Source: Archangium_A sp035910535
GTDB lineage: Bacteria > Myxococcota > Myxococcia > Myxococcales > Myxococcaceae
Direction of reading: 5' to 3'
NCBI GenBank assembly: GCA_035910535.1
Contig: JAMHXF010000032.1
Coordinates: 248,001 to 312,000, forward strand
DNA length: 64,000 nucleotides
Shown: in pieces, positions 39,058 to 47,403 of the stretch
How positions within the stretch are numbered: position 1 is the stretch's first letter
Layout: each line of letters opens with the position of its first letter
Translations under genes and position numbers: made by a program
The notes under the pieces: model-generated
Told to the model about the DNA's origin: nothing
Database searches by the model: none
The model's input: the letters and a program-made list of their open reading frames with translations, nothing else

Positions 39058-40620
39058 TCACCGTTTCGGCGGTGGCCGCACGGGCGGTCGCACGGCGCGC
39101 GGCGCGTTCAGCGGGTTGGGCTTGATGGCGGTGGAATGCGGGTCGTCTTCCAGCAACGAGTCGCTGACCTCGACGCTGCCTTCTTCTTCGCCGGTGGTCT
39201 CGGCGGGCTTGCGCGCGAGCATCGGGTTGCGCGTGGGAGGCGGCGTGGCGTCGTCGCGGTTGGCAGGCGTCACCTGGCGCGGCTGCGCTGGAATTCCGGG
39301 CCGCGACGGGGCGTGAACGGGCTTCGCGGGCACCTGCACTTGCACCTTGTTCTTTTCAGCGTTCTTCGCGCGCGCGTCGGCCTTCAACTTCTCTTCGAAG
39401 GCGCTCCACTCGTCTTTGTATTCAGGCGGGTCGGGGAGGTGATCGTCGCGGTGCTTGAGCGACGGCGCCCAGTGCACGCTGACGGTCTCACCGAGGCCGT
39501 GGATCATCGGCGGAGGCGGCACGCCGTAGGTGCGCGGGTCGAAGTACGCCTCGTCGAGGTCGTCGAAGCCGTAGGCCCTGGCCTTCGCGAGGAACGTGGG
39601 GAGCACGCCGGTCGGCGCGTGGTACCCGAGGATCTTGCCGTTCTCGTCTTTCGCCACGGGAATGTAGAGCCACAGATCTTGCGTGCGGTAGTCGCCCTTC
39701 TCGTTGAGCGGCAGCACTTCAGAGACGGCGATGGTCTTGCGGCTACCGTCCTGAAGGCGCTCGCAGCACACGATGAAGTTGATGGCCGAGGCCACCTGCG
39801 CGCGCACGGCGACCATCGGCAACTCGACGCCCGACATGAGGCACAGCGACTCGAGGCGGCGCAGCGTGTCGGTGGGCGTGTTGGCGTGCACCGTGGCCAT
39901 GGAGCCGCCGTGGCCGGTATTCATCGCCTGCATCAGGTCGAAGGCCTCACCGCCGCGAACTTCGCCGACCACGATGCGGTCGGGGCGCAGACGAAGTGCC
40001 GACATCAGCAGGTGACCCATCGTCACTTCGCCTTTGCCGAACTTGTCAGGCGGGCGTGACTCGAAGGGCACCAGGTGTGACTGCTGCAGTTGAAGTTCAG
40101 CCGAGTCTTCGATGGTGAGGATCCGTTCGTCGTCGGGGATGAGCGACGAGAGAATGTTGAGCAACGTCGTCTTGCCCGAGCCGGTGCCGCCGGAGACCAC
40201 CATGTTCAACTTCACGCGCACGGCCGACTCGATGACGCGCACCATCTTCTGCGTGATGGACCCGAACTCGACGAGGTTCTGCGGCTTGAGCCGGTCCTTG
40301 AAGAACTTGCGGATGGAGATGGTGGTGCCCTTGCGCGCGATGGGCGGAATGACGATGTGAATACGGCTGCCGTCGGGCAGGCGCGCGTCGAGGCGTGGGC
40401 GCTCGTCGCTCAGAATGCGGCCGACGAACTGGGCCATGTTTCGCGCAGCGCCGAGCAACCCTTCTTCCGAAAAGGAGACGTCGACCTTGGTGACGAGGCC
40501 CTTCTTTTCGATCCAGATGTCCGTGGGACCATTGATCATGATCTCCGTGACAGCCTCGTCATCGAGGTAGGGAAGAACGGGCTTCAAGAAGGCCCGGAGT
40601 GACTCTGTGTACATCGTCAT
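39058..40620 (-). CDS. CpaF/TadA-type secretion ATPase, orphan
   Basis: A 520-residue type II/IV secretion ATPase powering Tad-type pilus or related secretion systems. Residues 1-380 contain the family signatures: ILSDERPRLDARLPDGSRIH, Walker A SGGTGSGKTTLLN at 143-155, the Asp box ILTIEDSAELQL, GEVRGGEAFDLMQAMNTGHG and SMATVHANTP. Residues 380-520 form an unusual Lys/Pro-rich extension (RDDHLPDPPEYK, then KNKVQVQVPAKPVHAP). No other tad or cpa gene is in the window, so its partners must be elsewhere. Divergent from the TPR protein, 27 bases away. Confidence 0.93.
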   Translation of the reverse strand: MTMYTESLRAFLKPVLPYLDDEAVTEIMINGPTDIWIEKKGLVTKVDVSFSEEGLLGAARNMAQFVGRILSDERPRLDARLPDGSRIHIVIPPIARKGTTISIRKFFKDRLKPQNLVEFGSITQKMVRVIESAVRVKLNMVVSGGTGSGKTTLLNILSSLIPDDERILTIEDSAELQLQQSHLVPFESRPPDKFGKGEVTMGHLLMSALRLRPDRIVVGEVRGGEAFDLMQAMNTGHGGSMATVHANTPTDTLRRLESLCLMSGVELPMVAVRAQVASAINFIVCCERLQDGSRKTIAVSEVLPLNEKGDYRTQDLWLYIPVAKDENGKILGYHAPTGVLPTFLAKARAYGFDDLDEAYFDPRTYGVPPPPMIHGLGETVSVHWAPSLKHRDDHLPDPPEYKDEWSAFEEKLKADARAKNAEKNKVQVQVPAKPVHAPSRPGIPAQPRQVTPANRDDATPPPTRNPMLARKPAETTGEEEGSVEVSDSLLEDDPHSTAIKPNPLNAPRAVRPPVRPPPKR

Positions 40621-40647
40621 GGCGGAGCGGATGCTACCGTACCTTCC

Positions 40648-41268
40648 ATGGCCACGAAGAAGGTCCGCGCAGCAAAGAAGCCGGCGCCGAAGAAAGTCGT
40701 GAAGCCCGTCATCGTGGTCGAAGCCAGACCCTCGGCGCCCGCGCTGCCGTTTGAAATCGACCCGCGCAAGGTCGAGGCGTCGCTCAACAAGCTCAAAGAG
40801 CAGGTCGTCTCCATCGCGAAGAAGGGCCGCTACACGAAGGTGCGCTTCAAGTTTCGCGGCAAGCAGCTGCTGCCCGACATTCCGCTGGCGGCCGTCGTCG
40901 CCGTCGAAGGCGCCACGTTCTATTGGGCCGGCGTCTTGCGCGCGCTCGTCTTCACGCTGGCCGGGCGCGCCGTCATCGACGTCGAGCTCGTCAACGACTC
41001 TGAAAAGAAGCTCGCGGCGGGCAAAGAATCACTGCTCTCCGGTGACCTCGACGAAGCGCTCGCGCACTTCCGCGCGGCGCAAGACATGGACGAAGCGAAC
41101 CCCGCGGTGCACCTGAACCTCGGCATCGCGCTCAAGTTGAAGGGCGACCATTCGGGGGCGCGTGAAGCCCTCACGCAGGCCGTGAAGCTCGACCCGCGTG
41201 GCCCGCTCGCGCACGAAGCAGAACGGTTGCTCAAGACGCTCACCACGGCGATTGTCGTGGCCTCATGA
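40648..41268 (+). CDS. TPR-domain protein with Lys-rich N-terminus
   Basis: A 206-residue protein. The first 22 residues are Lys/Ala/Pro-rich (ATKKVRAAKKPAPKKV). A middle domain of about 100 residues contains YTKVRFKFRGKQLLPDIPLA and a hydrophobic GATFYWAGVLRALVFTLAGR. The C-terminal 70 residues are TPR-like: AAGKESLLSGDLDEALAHFR, then NPAVHLNLGIALKLKGDHSG. TPRs mediate protein contacts. The basic tail could bind nucleic acid or ribosomes. The stop overlaps the next ATG (ATGA), so the lipoprotein that follows is coupled. It is divergent from cpaF. No function is known. Confidence 0.78.
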   Translation: MATKKVRAAKKPAPKKVVKPVIVVEARPSAPALPFEIDPRKVEASLNKLKEQVVSIAKKGRYTKVRFKFRGKQLLPDIPLAAVVAVEGATFYWAGVLRALVFTLAGRAVIDVELVNDSEKKLAAGKESLLSGDLDEALAHFRAAQDMDEANPAVHLNLGIALKLKGDHSGAREALTQAVKLDPRGPLAHEAERLLKTLTTAIVVAS

Positions 41269-41942
41269 AACGCGCGTTGCTGACGTTGTGTCTGGCCGGT
41301 TGTGCTGCAGGCCCTCAGCCCATTCCCGCCGGGGCTTCGGCGGCTGACCGGCTCGCGGCCTCCGAGCGCACGCTGCTCAACGCGAAGGGCCTCACGGGCA
41401 CCTTCGACATCGAATCGCAGGGCGAGAACTTCTCGAAGTTCACCGGCACCCTCGAGCTGGGTGAAGGCAACGCGCTCAAGCTCATCGCCGCCGGGAGCTA
41501 CAAGTCAGACGCCGTGCAGCTCGAGCTCGACTCGCGCGACGCGACCGGGACGAACCGCTCGACCACCCGGGGCGCGTCGGTGTCGTCGCACCGCGACCCG
41601 CCGGCCGCGAAGCTGCGTGAAGCCGTCGCGCTCGGGCTCTCGCGCATGGGCTTGCTCCACAGCCTCGTGGTGCTCTCGGGAGACCGCACCGTCGACAAGG
41701 CTGAAGGCGGTGCCGACGCGTGGGTCCAGGCCGTCGACGTGAAGCGCGGCGCCGCACAGACCATCAACGAGCAGCCGTGCACGCGCGTGGAGTTCGGCAT
41801 TCAGCTGAGCGGCCAACGCCTGGGTGAAGCCTCGGTGTGCATCGCCGACGCCACGGGGTTGCCATTGGCGCGCACCCAGACGGTGCATTTTCCTTCAGGC
41901 GACATGACCCAGACCGAAACGTTCACGTGGAAAGTGCAGTGA
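41265..41942 (+). CDS. lipoprotein of unknown function
   Basis: A 225-residue lipoprotein with signal ending LAGC at about residue 12. It reads as a beta-rich protein with the order of a LolA/LppX-type fold: LNAKGLTGTFDIESQGENF, FTGTLELGEGNALKLIAAG, then LVVLSGDRTVDKAEGG. A C-terminal stretch TQTETFTWKVQ could be the last beta-strand. The similarity to lipoprotein-carrier folds is a guess. It overlaps the upstream TPR gene by four bases (ATGA) and precedes a transporter by 28 bases in the same direction. Confidence 0.7.
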   Translation: MKRALLTLCLAGCAAGPQPIPAGASAADRLAASERTLLNAKGLTGTFDIESQGENFSKFTGTLELGEGNALKLIAAGSYKSDAVQLELDSRDATGTNRSTTRGASVSSHRDPPAAKLREAVALGLSRMGLLHSLVVLSGDRTVDKAEGGADAWVQAVDVKRGAAQTINEQPCTRVEFGIQLSGQRLGEASVCIADATGLPLARTQTVHFPSGDMTQTETFTWKVQ

Positions 41943-41970
41943 CGCAGGCGCCACGGTAAAGGCCCGCGCG

Positions 41971-43206
41971 ATGTCTGCGCGCAAGCCGGCTCTCGGCTTC
42001 ATCGTCGTCACGCTGTTCCTCGACATTCTCGGGCTGGGGTTGATCATCCCCATCCTCCCCAGGCTCGTGGAGTCGTTCGTCGGCAACGACCCCGTGCAGG
42101 CGGCGTTCTACGTCGGCGGGCTCACGGCGACGTACGCGCTCATGCAGTTCTTCTTCGCGCCCATCATGGGCAGCGTGTCTGACCGCTACGGCCGCCGCGC
42201 CGTGTTGCTGGTGACGCTCGCAGGGCAGGTGCTCGACTACGTGCTGCTCGCGTTCGCGCCGACGCTGTGGTGGTTCTTCGTGGGCCGCGTCCTCGCCGGC
42301 ATCGGAGGCGCGTCCATCGGCACCGCCGCCGCGTACATCGCCGACGTCAGCCCTCCTGAAAAACGCGCGCAGAACTTCGGGCTCATCGGCATGTCGTTCG
42401 GGCTGGGCTTCATCGCCGGGCCGTTGATGTCGGCGGTGCTGGGCACCGTGCAGCTGCCGTGGCTGGGCCTCGACCCGCTGCGCACGCCGTTCATCGTCGC
42501 GGGGCTCTTCACGTTGCTCAACGCGGTGTGGGGCGTCTTCTTCGTGCCCGAGTCGCTCGCGCCTGAAAACCGTCGCCCCTTCTCGTGGAGCCGCGCCAAC
42601 CCCTTCGGCACCTTGCGCTACCTGTCGCGCTACCCGGTGGTGCTGGGGCTGGCGCTGGTGTGGCTCATCATCGGCATCGCGCAGCGCAGCCTCGAGAGCA
42701 CGTGGGTGCTGTACACCGAGTACCGCTTTCACTGGGGCGTGAGAGAAACGGGCTTCTCACTGGCCATGGTGGGGCTCACGGCGGCCGTCGTTCAAGGCGG
42801 GCTGGTGCGCAAGCTGATGCCGAAGCTCGGTGAACGTCGCGCGTTGCTCATCGCGCTCGTCACGTCGGTCTTCACCTACGCGGCGTACGGCTTCGCCAGC
42901 GAAGGGTGGATGGTGTTCCCCGTGCTCGCCGTCGGTGCGTTCGGTGGGCTCGCCGGGCCCGCGACGCAGGGCCTCATGTCACGCGCGGTGCCTGCGAATG
43001 AGCAGGGCATGCTTCAGGGCGGCATTCTCGGCGTGGGCTCGTTGACGAGCATCATCGGGCCTCCCGTGGCGACGAACCTGTTCGGCTTTTTCATCAGCTC
43101 GCGCGCACCGTTTGCACTGCCTGGTGCAGCTTTTTTCCTCGCGTCATTGTTGACGGTGTTCGCGTTGCTGATGGCGCTGCGCACGTTCCGCCGCCTGCCT
43201 GCCTGA
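41971..43206 (+). CDS. MFS transporter, TetA-like
   Basis: A 411-residue major facilitator superfamily protein with twelve likely membrane helices. The loop between helices 2 and 3 has GSVSDRYGRRAVLL, the MFS signature. Near the start of the fifth helix is PPEKRAQNFGLIGMSFGLGF, a pattern typical of drug:H+ antiporters of the TetA(A) class. Such proteins export tetracycline or other compounds by proton exchange, but true substrate cannot be read from the sequence. No TetR-type repressor is adjacent, so it is probably not an inducible tet determinant. Confidence 0.9.
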   Translation: MSARKPALGFIVVTLFLDILGLGLIIPILPRLVESFVGNDPVQAAFYVGGLTATYALMQFFFAPIMGSVSDRYGRRAVLLVTLAGQVLDYVLLAFAPTLWWFFVGRVLAGIGGASIGTAAAYIADVSPPEKRAQNFGLIGMSFGLGFIAGPLMSAVLGTVQLPWLGLDPLRTPFIVAGLFTLLNAVWGVFFVPESLAPENRRPFSWSRANPFGTLRYLSRYPVVLGLALVWLIIGIAQRSLESTWVLYTEYRFHWGVRETGFSLAMVGLTAAVVQGGLVRKLMPKLGERRALLIALVTSVFTYAAYGFASEGWMVFPVLAVGAFGGLAGPATQGLMSRAVPANEQGMLQGGILGVGSLTSIIGPPVATNLFGFFISSRAPFALPGAAFFLASLLTVFALLMALRTFRRLPA

Positions 43207-43250
43207 GTCGGGTTGCACGCGCTCGGCGTGCTCGGCTAGAGGCCTCCGAC

Positions 43251-43868
43251 ATGAAGGCGAACAACGACGAGTGGCTGAAGAACTACGTGCGCAACACGCG
43301 CGGCCGCATGTTCGAAAGCGACTTCTTCGAGTTCTTCTCGAAGGTGCACCCCGTCACCCCATTCGCCTTCTGGATTCCGGTCGCCTCGACGGTGCTGGGC
43401 TACGCGCTCTCCACGGGCCTCACCGACTGGCAGCACACGTTGCCGATGCTCGTCGTCGGGTTCTTCTCGTGGCAGTTCCTCGAGTACTTCATTCACCGCG
43501 ACCTGTTTCACACCTTCCCCGGGCCGACGGCGCACGGCTTCCACCACAAGTACCCCGACGACGACACGCGGCTGGTGATGCCGCTGACGGTAAGCATCGC
43601 GCTGGGCAGCGTCATCGGCGGTGGGCTGTACTTCGTGGGCCAGCACCACTTCACGCTGCCGTTCTGGGTCGGCCTCGTTTACGGCTACCTCTGGTACGAC
43701 TTCATGCACTGGTCGACGCACCACCGGAAGCCGCTGACCGCGTGGGGCCGCAAGCTGCGTGACCACCACCTCGCGCACCACTTCGCCGACCCGCACAAGA
43801 ACTTCGGCCTCAGCCACATGTGGATGGACAAGGTCCTCGGCACCGACCTGAAGCGCGAGAAGAAGTGA
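43251..43868 (+). CDS. fatty acid hydroxylase / sterol desaturase superfamily protein
   Basis: A 205-residue integral membrane di-iron enzyme. Histidine boxes appear in the expected order: EYFIHRDLFH, HGFHHKYPDD, HWSTHHRKPL and DHHLAHHFADP, which bind the two irons. Four hydrophobic segments lie around them. The length and motif spacing fit the short bacterial fatty-acid 2-hydroxylase group (as in sphingolipid or ceramide hydroxylation), and myxobacteria make sphingolipids and 2-hydroxy fatty acids. The stop overlaps the GTG start of the SCO1 gene, so the two are translationally coupled. Confidence 0.9.
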   Translation: MKANNDEWLKNYVRNTRGRMFESDFFEFFSKVHPVTPFAFWIPVASTVLGYALSTGLTDWQHTLPMLVVGFFSWQFLEYFIHRDLFHTFPGPTAHGFHHKYPDDDTRLVMPLTVSIALGSVIGGGLYFVGQHHFTLPFWVGLVYGYLWYDFMHWSTHHRKPLTAWGRKLRDHHLAHHFADPHKNFGLSHMWMDKVLGTDLKREKK

Positions 43869-44524
43869 GCATCGCCTCACCGCCGTCACTCAAGACGCTG
43901 CCCGGCATCACGCCACCGCTGCATCGGCGCCCGGCGTTGTGGGTCTCGCTGCTCGGCGTGGTGCTGGTGGCGCTGGTGGTGTGGCGCGTGGCCGCCCCCC
44001 GCCTCGACCCGCGCGTCGAGTTGCCGGTGCTCTCGAACGTGCCCGCGTTCGCGCTCGTCGACCAAGACGGCGCGGCCTTCGACTCCAGCAAGCTCGACGG
44101 CCAGGTCTGGGTCGCGAACTTCATCTTCACGCGCTGCCCCAACATCTGCCCGAAGTTCACCGCGAAGATGGGCTCGTTGCAGGACAAGAGCGCCGACGAA
44201 TTGTCGGGCCTCAAGCTGGTGAGCTTCACCGTCGACCCCGACCACGACACGCCCGAAGTGCTCAAGGCCTACGGCGAAAAACACCGCGCCAACTTCGCGC
44301 GGTGGACCTTCGCCCGCGGAGAGAAGCCCGCCCTCGAGAAGCTCATTCGTGAAGGCATGCTGCAGCCCATGGACTGGGGCGACGGCAAAGACCTCAACTC
44401 CGTGGTGCACGGCAGCTACTTCGCGCTCGTCGACGGCAAGCGGCAAGTGCGCGGCGTATACCGCTTCAGCGAGCCCGGCGCGGTCGACGAAGTGCTGCGC
44501 GACGCTCGCATTCTGCTGCGCTGA
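43865..44524 (+). CDS. SCO1/SenC copper-chaperone family protein
   Basis: A 219-residue membrane-anchored protein with a thioredoxin-like fold that delivers copper for cytochrome oxidase assembly or acts as a thiol reductase. A single N-terminal helix at about residues 24-43 anchors it. The copper site is intact: FTRCPNICPKF (Cys91, Cys95) and SVVHGSYFALVD (His182). VDPDHDTPEVLKAYGEKH is also typical. GTG 43865 overlaps the hydroxylase stop; the longer frame from 43820 is an overlap shadow. No cytochrome oxidase genes lie nearby, which makes its pairing with a di-iron hydroxylase notable. Confidence 0.9.
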   Translation: MSIASPPSLKTLPGITPPLHRRPALWVSLLGVVLVALVVWRVAAPRLDPRVELPVLSNVPAFALVDQDGAAFDSSKLDGQVWVANFIFTRCPNICPKFTAKMGSLQDKSADELSGLKLVSFTVDPDHDTPEVLKAYGEKHRANFARWTFARGEKPALEKLIREGMLQPMDWGDGKDLNSVVHGSYFALVDGKRQVRGVYRFSEPGAVDEVLRDARILLR

Positions 44525-44604
44525 AAAATACCGCTCGCGCGGCGGCCAGAAGCTGAGCCAGCATCGCCAGCGTCTCCTCGGGGGAGTTCAAGGATTCACG
44601 CAGC

Positions 44605-45780
44605 ATGTCTGGAGCAGAGCGTCGTGAGCATGTGCGTCAACGCGTGTCGCGCGTCGAGGTGCGCGTCGCCAGTCGCGAGTCGTTGCAGGCCAGCTACCTG
44701 AGAGATCTGTCGCTCGGAGGGCTCTTCGTTCGCAGCAAGCACCCGCTGGCCACCGCGTCGGAGGTCGTCGTCGAGTTGTCAGTCGCAGGCCAGGCAGCCA
44801 CGCGGCTTCGCGGCGTCGTCGTGCGGCACGAGACCAGCGACGACGGCACCCCGCGCGGCTTCGGCGTGCAGTTCTCGACCGTCGACGCCGAAACACAGCA
44901 CGCGCTCGAGCAGCTCATCAGCGAGCACCAGCCCCCGGAGCCGACCGCGGGCGGCAACGAAATGGAGCTCGCCGAGATGCGCGGCACGCTCGAGGCCTAC
45001 GAAGAATCGCTGGCGCTGCTGCGCGAATCTGAAATGTCGCTCGCGCAGAAGGTCGAAGAATCAGAAGCCGAGCGCGCTGTGCTGGAGCACGTCGCGCAGG
45101 AGCTCCAGACCCGCGTGGCCGAGCTCGAGACCAACCGCGACAGCATGAAGCAGATCGTCGACCGCCTCGCGCAAGACCGCGCGGCGCTGGAGCGCGTACA
45201 GCTCGAGGCCGACACGTTGCGCGCCGACCTCGAAGCCCAACGCCGCGAGAGCCTCGAGCTGGCCGCGGCGCGAGACGACGCAGCCCGCCTGCGCGCCGAG
45301 CTGCTCGAAGCGCAACGCACCGAGTACGAGCTGAGCACCGCGCGCGAAGACGCGACCGCGCTGCGCGCGCAGTTGGTGAAGGCGCAGGCGGCGCAACAGG
45401 CGCTCAAGGCCGAGCTCGCCTCGAGCCGCGCTGCCGAAGCCGACGCCGCGCGACTTGGCAACGAGCTGAACGCCCTCAAAACCGCCACCGCGAAGGTCGC
45501 CGCCGACCTGAGCACCGCGCGCGCCTCCGAAGCAGAGCTCAAGCGCATCGCCGCGGCGCTCGAGGTGCAACGGCTCAACTCGTTCGAAACCCAGGCGCAG
45601 CTCAAGGCGGAGATCGCTGCGCTGCAGGCCCTGGTGGAAGACAGCGACACCAGCGCGCTGCGCCGCGAGCTGCAGGACCTCTCGGCGCAGCTCGACGACG
45701 AGCGGCTCAAGTCCATGGCGCTCGAGCGCGCCCTGCAACGCTTCTCGCAGATGGGTGGTGTCGTCCCCCCGCGCGGGTAG
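44605..45780 (+). CDS. PilZ-domain protein with long coiled coil
   Basis: A 391-residue protein. Residues 5-105 are a PilZ domain, which binds cyclic-di-GMP: RREHVRQRVSRVEVRV supplies the arginine motif and YLRDLSLGGLFV the (D/N)xSxxG motif, followed by VVRHETSDDG and FGVQFS. Residues 125-380 are an uninterrupted Glu/Ala/Arg-rich coiled coil (LELAAARDDAARLRAELLEA). A c-di-GMP-responsive structural or docking protein is likely. A TIGR02266-type PilZ is common in myxobacteria. An AAGGA sequence 12 bases before ATG 44605 serves as ribosome-binding site. Confidence 0.87.
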   Translation: MSGAERREHVRQRVSRVEVRVASRESLQASYLRDLSLGGLFVRSKHPLATASEVVVELSVAGQAATRLRGVVVRHETSDDGTPRGFGVQFSTVDAETQHALEQLISEHQPPEPTAGGNEMELAEMRGTLEAYEESLALLRESEMSLAQKVEESEAERAVLEHVAQELQTRVAELETNRDSMKQIVDRLAQDRAALERVQLEADTLRADLEAQRRESLELAAARDDAARLRAELLEAQRTEYELSTAREDATALRAQLVKAQAAQQALKAELASSRAAEADAARLGNELNALKTATAKVAADLSTARASEAELKRIAAALEVQRLNSFETQAQLKAEIAALQALVEDSDTSALRRELQDLSAQLDDERLKSMALERALQRFSQMGGVVPPRG

Positions 45781-45790
45781 GCTCCGCGCC

Positions 45791-46078
45791 ATGCCCAAAC
45801 TCGTGTTGTTCGGCGCGCTGGTGTTGTTGCTCGACGTCTTCCCCGGCAACTGTGGTGGGTGCGGCGCGTCGCCGACCATCGCCGGGCCATGTCAGACCAG
45901 CTGCGACTGCGACCCGAACATGGCGGCGCCCATTCGTTGCCCCGGCGAGTGGGCCTGCAACGCCGACCGGCGCTGCGAGTACTCCTGCGGCGAGGTCTGC
46001 GCCGACGACGGCGGCTGCAGCACGGCCGAGCGCACGTGCGATGGCGTCATCTGCAAGGCCGCTCGCACCTGTCAGTGA
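45791..46078 (+). CDS. small secreted cysteine-rich protein
   Basis: A 95-residue protein with signal (KLVLFGALVLLLDVFPG) and about 14 cysteines in the mature part, arranged as NCGGCG, CQTSCDCD, CPGEWAC, CEYSCGEVC and CDGVIC. The pattern suggests a multi-disulfide fold, a secreted or surface protein. I start it at ATG 45791 rather than 45755. There is no lipobox with clean context, so it may be periplasmic or secreted. No family is recognised. It follows the PilZ protein by ten bases and might be cotranscribed. Confidence 0.6.
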   Translation: MPKLVLFGALVLLLDVFPGNCGGCGASPTIAGPCQTSCDCDPNMAAPIRCPGEWACNADRRCEYSCGEVCADDGGCSTAERTCDGVICKAARTCQ

Positions 46079-46120
46079 GAGTTAGTTGCGAAATGCGGCA
46101 CCGCAGGCCTTGATCAGCCG

Positions 46121-46501
46121 ATGCCGATTCATCTCTCCGACCTGAAGACGCGCTCGGGCTACCCGGTGGCCCGAAGTGAGTTCGTCACCGAGGTCACCGT
46201 CGCTGAGGCGCGCGCGTTCATGCAGAAGACCGCGCCGGGCTCGGCTTACGACGGCGTCGCGTTTCTCGTCGTCGGCAACGTCACGGGCATCTCGTCAGAG
46301 GTGAAGAAGGCGCTCAAGCCCGACACCACGAACCCCAACCTCGCGCCAGTGGCCATCGTGTTGAACTCCGCCATCGCGCGCATGCTCGCGGGGCTCATGA
46401 TTCGCACCTCAGGCGAAGCGAGGTCGGAGTACTTCAAGACCGAAGCCGAAGCGCTGGTGTGGCTCGACGAAGCCATCGCCGGGTTTCGCGCTCAGAGCTG
46501 A
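46121..46501 (+). CDS. hypothetical protein with SpoIIAA/STAS-like features
   Basis: A 126-residue soluble protein. The C-terminal half, with VAIVLNSAIARMLAGLM and SEYFKTEAEALVWLDEAI, follows the pattern of SpoIIAA-like/STAS-fold proteins in which a final helix begins FxxxxEALxWL. The N-terminal half (FVTEVTVAEARAFMQKTA) is less clear. Such folds act in protein partnering or lipid binding, but no specific function can be given. It converges with the outer-membrane gene downstream, overlapping by ten bases. Confidence 0.65.
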   Translation: MPIHLSDLKTRSGYPVARSEFVTEVTVAEARAFMQKTAPGSAYDGVAFLVVGNVTGISSEVKKALKPDTTNPNLAPVAIVLNSAIARMLAGLMIRTSGEARSEYFKTEAEALVWLDEAIAGFRAQS

Positions 46502-47349
46502 AGCTTCAACGTCAACGAGATGAGGCGGCCCTCGAGCCCGCCAATCTCATGGCGGTACGCGAAGTCGATGCCGCTGCCTTCTGAGAACCAGCCGATGCCG
46601 CCAGACACGTAGTGGTGGTTCGGCTCGGCGATGCCGTCCCACTGGTAGCCGACACGAATGGGGAACGACGAGGCGATGAGCCACTCGATGCCCGCGTGCA
46701 CCGCGAAGCGCGGGTCGAGCCTGTTGAAGTCCATGCGCACGTCGACGGCCGGCGAGAGCTGGTTGAAGAACTGGCCCGAAATCGACGCCGTGAAGTAGCG
46801 CGTGATGTCGTCATTGAAGACGTGAATGAGGTTGTGCCCCGAGAAGCCGAACGTCAGGTACTGAATGGGCCGCACGATGAAGCCCACGTTCATGTTCACC
46901 GAGTTGGTGGGCTTGGGGCCGAGGAGCGCGTGGTGCCGCACCGCGAGGCCCACGTGAATGATGTCGCCGAACGCGTAGGCCGTCGCCGCCGTGGTGACGT
47001 GCGCGAAGCGCCGCTCCGCGCCGCCGAACGTGGCGAAGGTGTACGAGACGCCAGCCGCGAGCTGATTGGTGGAGTCCGCCAGGCCGATTGAACCGAAGCC
47101 GAAGCCCAGGGGAATGTCCCACGAGCCGGTCGCCTCCATCTGGTAGCGCTTGTAGAGCGAGATGGCCGCCGGGTTGCCTCCGATGGCTTCGACGCCGTAG
47201 CCCAACGCCTCGTACGCGCCGCCCATCGCCATGTTGCGCGAGTGTTGGAGGTCTCTGAGGTCCGGCGTCGGCGGCGCTGGCCGCGACGGATCTTGCGCGA
47301 ACGCAGCGGTCGCCAGCAGCACCATGGACAGCGTGAAGATTCTTCTCAC
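46492..47349 (-). CDS. outer-membrane beta-barrel protein, PorV/OmpP1-like
   Basis: A 285-residue exported barrel protein. From GTG 47349 the signal peptide is RRIFTLSMVLLATAAFAQ. The mature start holds NMAMGGAYEALGYGVEAIGG followed by NPAAISLYKRYQME, which matches the PorV/OmpP1 (FadL-like) signature. Alternating hydrophobic beta-strands continue to the C-terminus (LEGRLISLTLKLQL ends in a terminal aliphatic strand). The substrate or partner is unknown. The frame continues open upstream into the divergent gene but lacks coding features there. Confidence 0.78.
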   Translation of the reverse strand: MRRIFTLSMVLLATAAFAQDPSRPAPPTPDLRDLQHSRNMAMGGAYEALGYGVEAIGGNPAAISLYKRYQMEATGSWDIPLGFGFGSIGLADSTNQLAAGVSYTFATFGGAERRFAHVTTAATAYAFGDIIHVGLAVRHHALLGPKPTNSVNMNVGFIVRPIQYLTFGFSGHNLIHVFNDDITRYFTASISGQFFNQLSPAVDVRMDFNRLDPRFAVHAGIEWLIASSFPIRVGYQWDGIAEPNHHYVSGGIGWFSEGSGIDFAYRHEIGGLEGRLISLTLKLQL

Positions 47350-47403
47350 CGTGGGCCCAAGCTCTACTACGGGTTCCGCATGCCTCTGAGTATTGTGCCG
47401 CCG

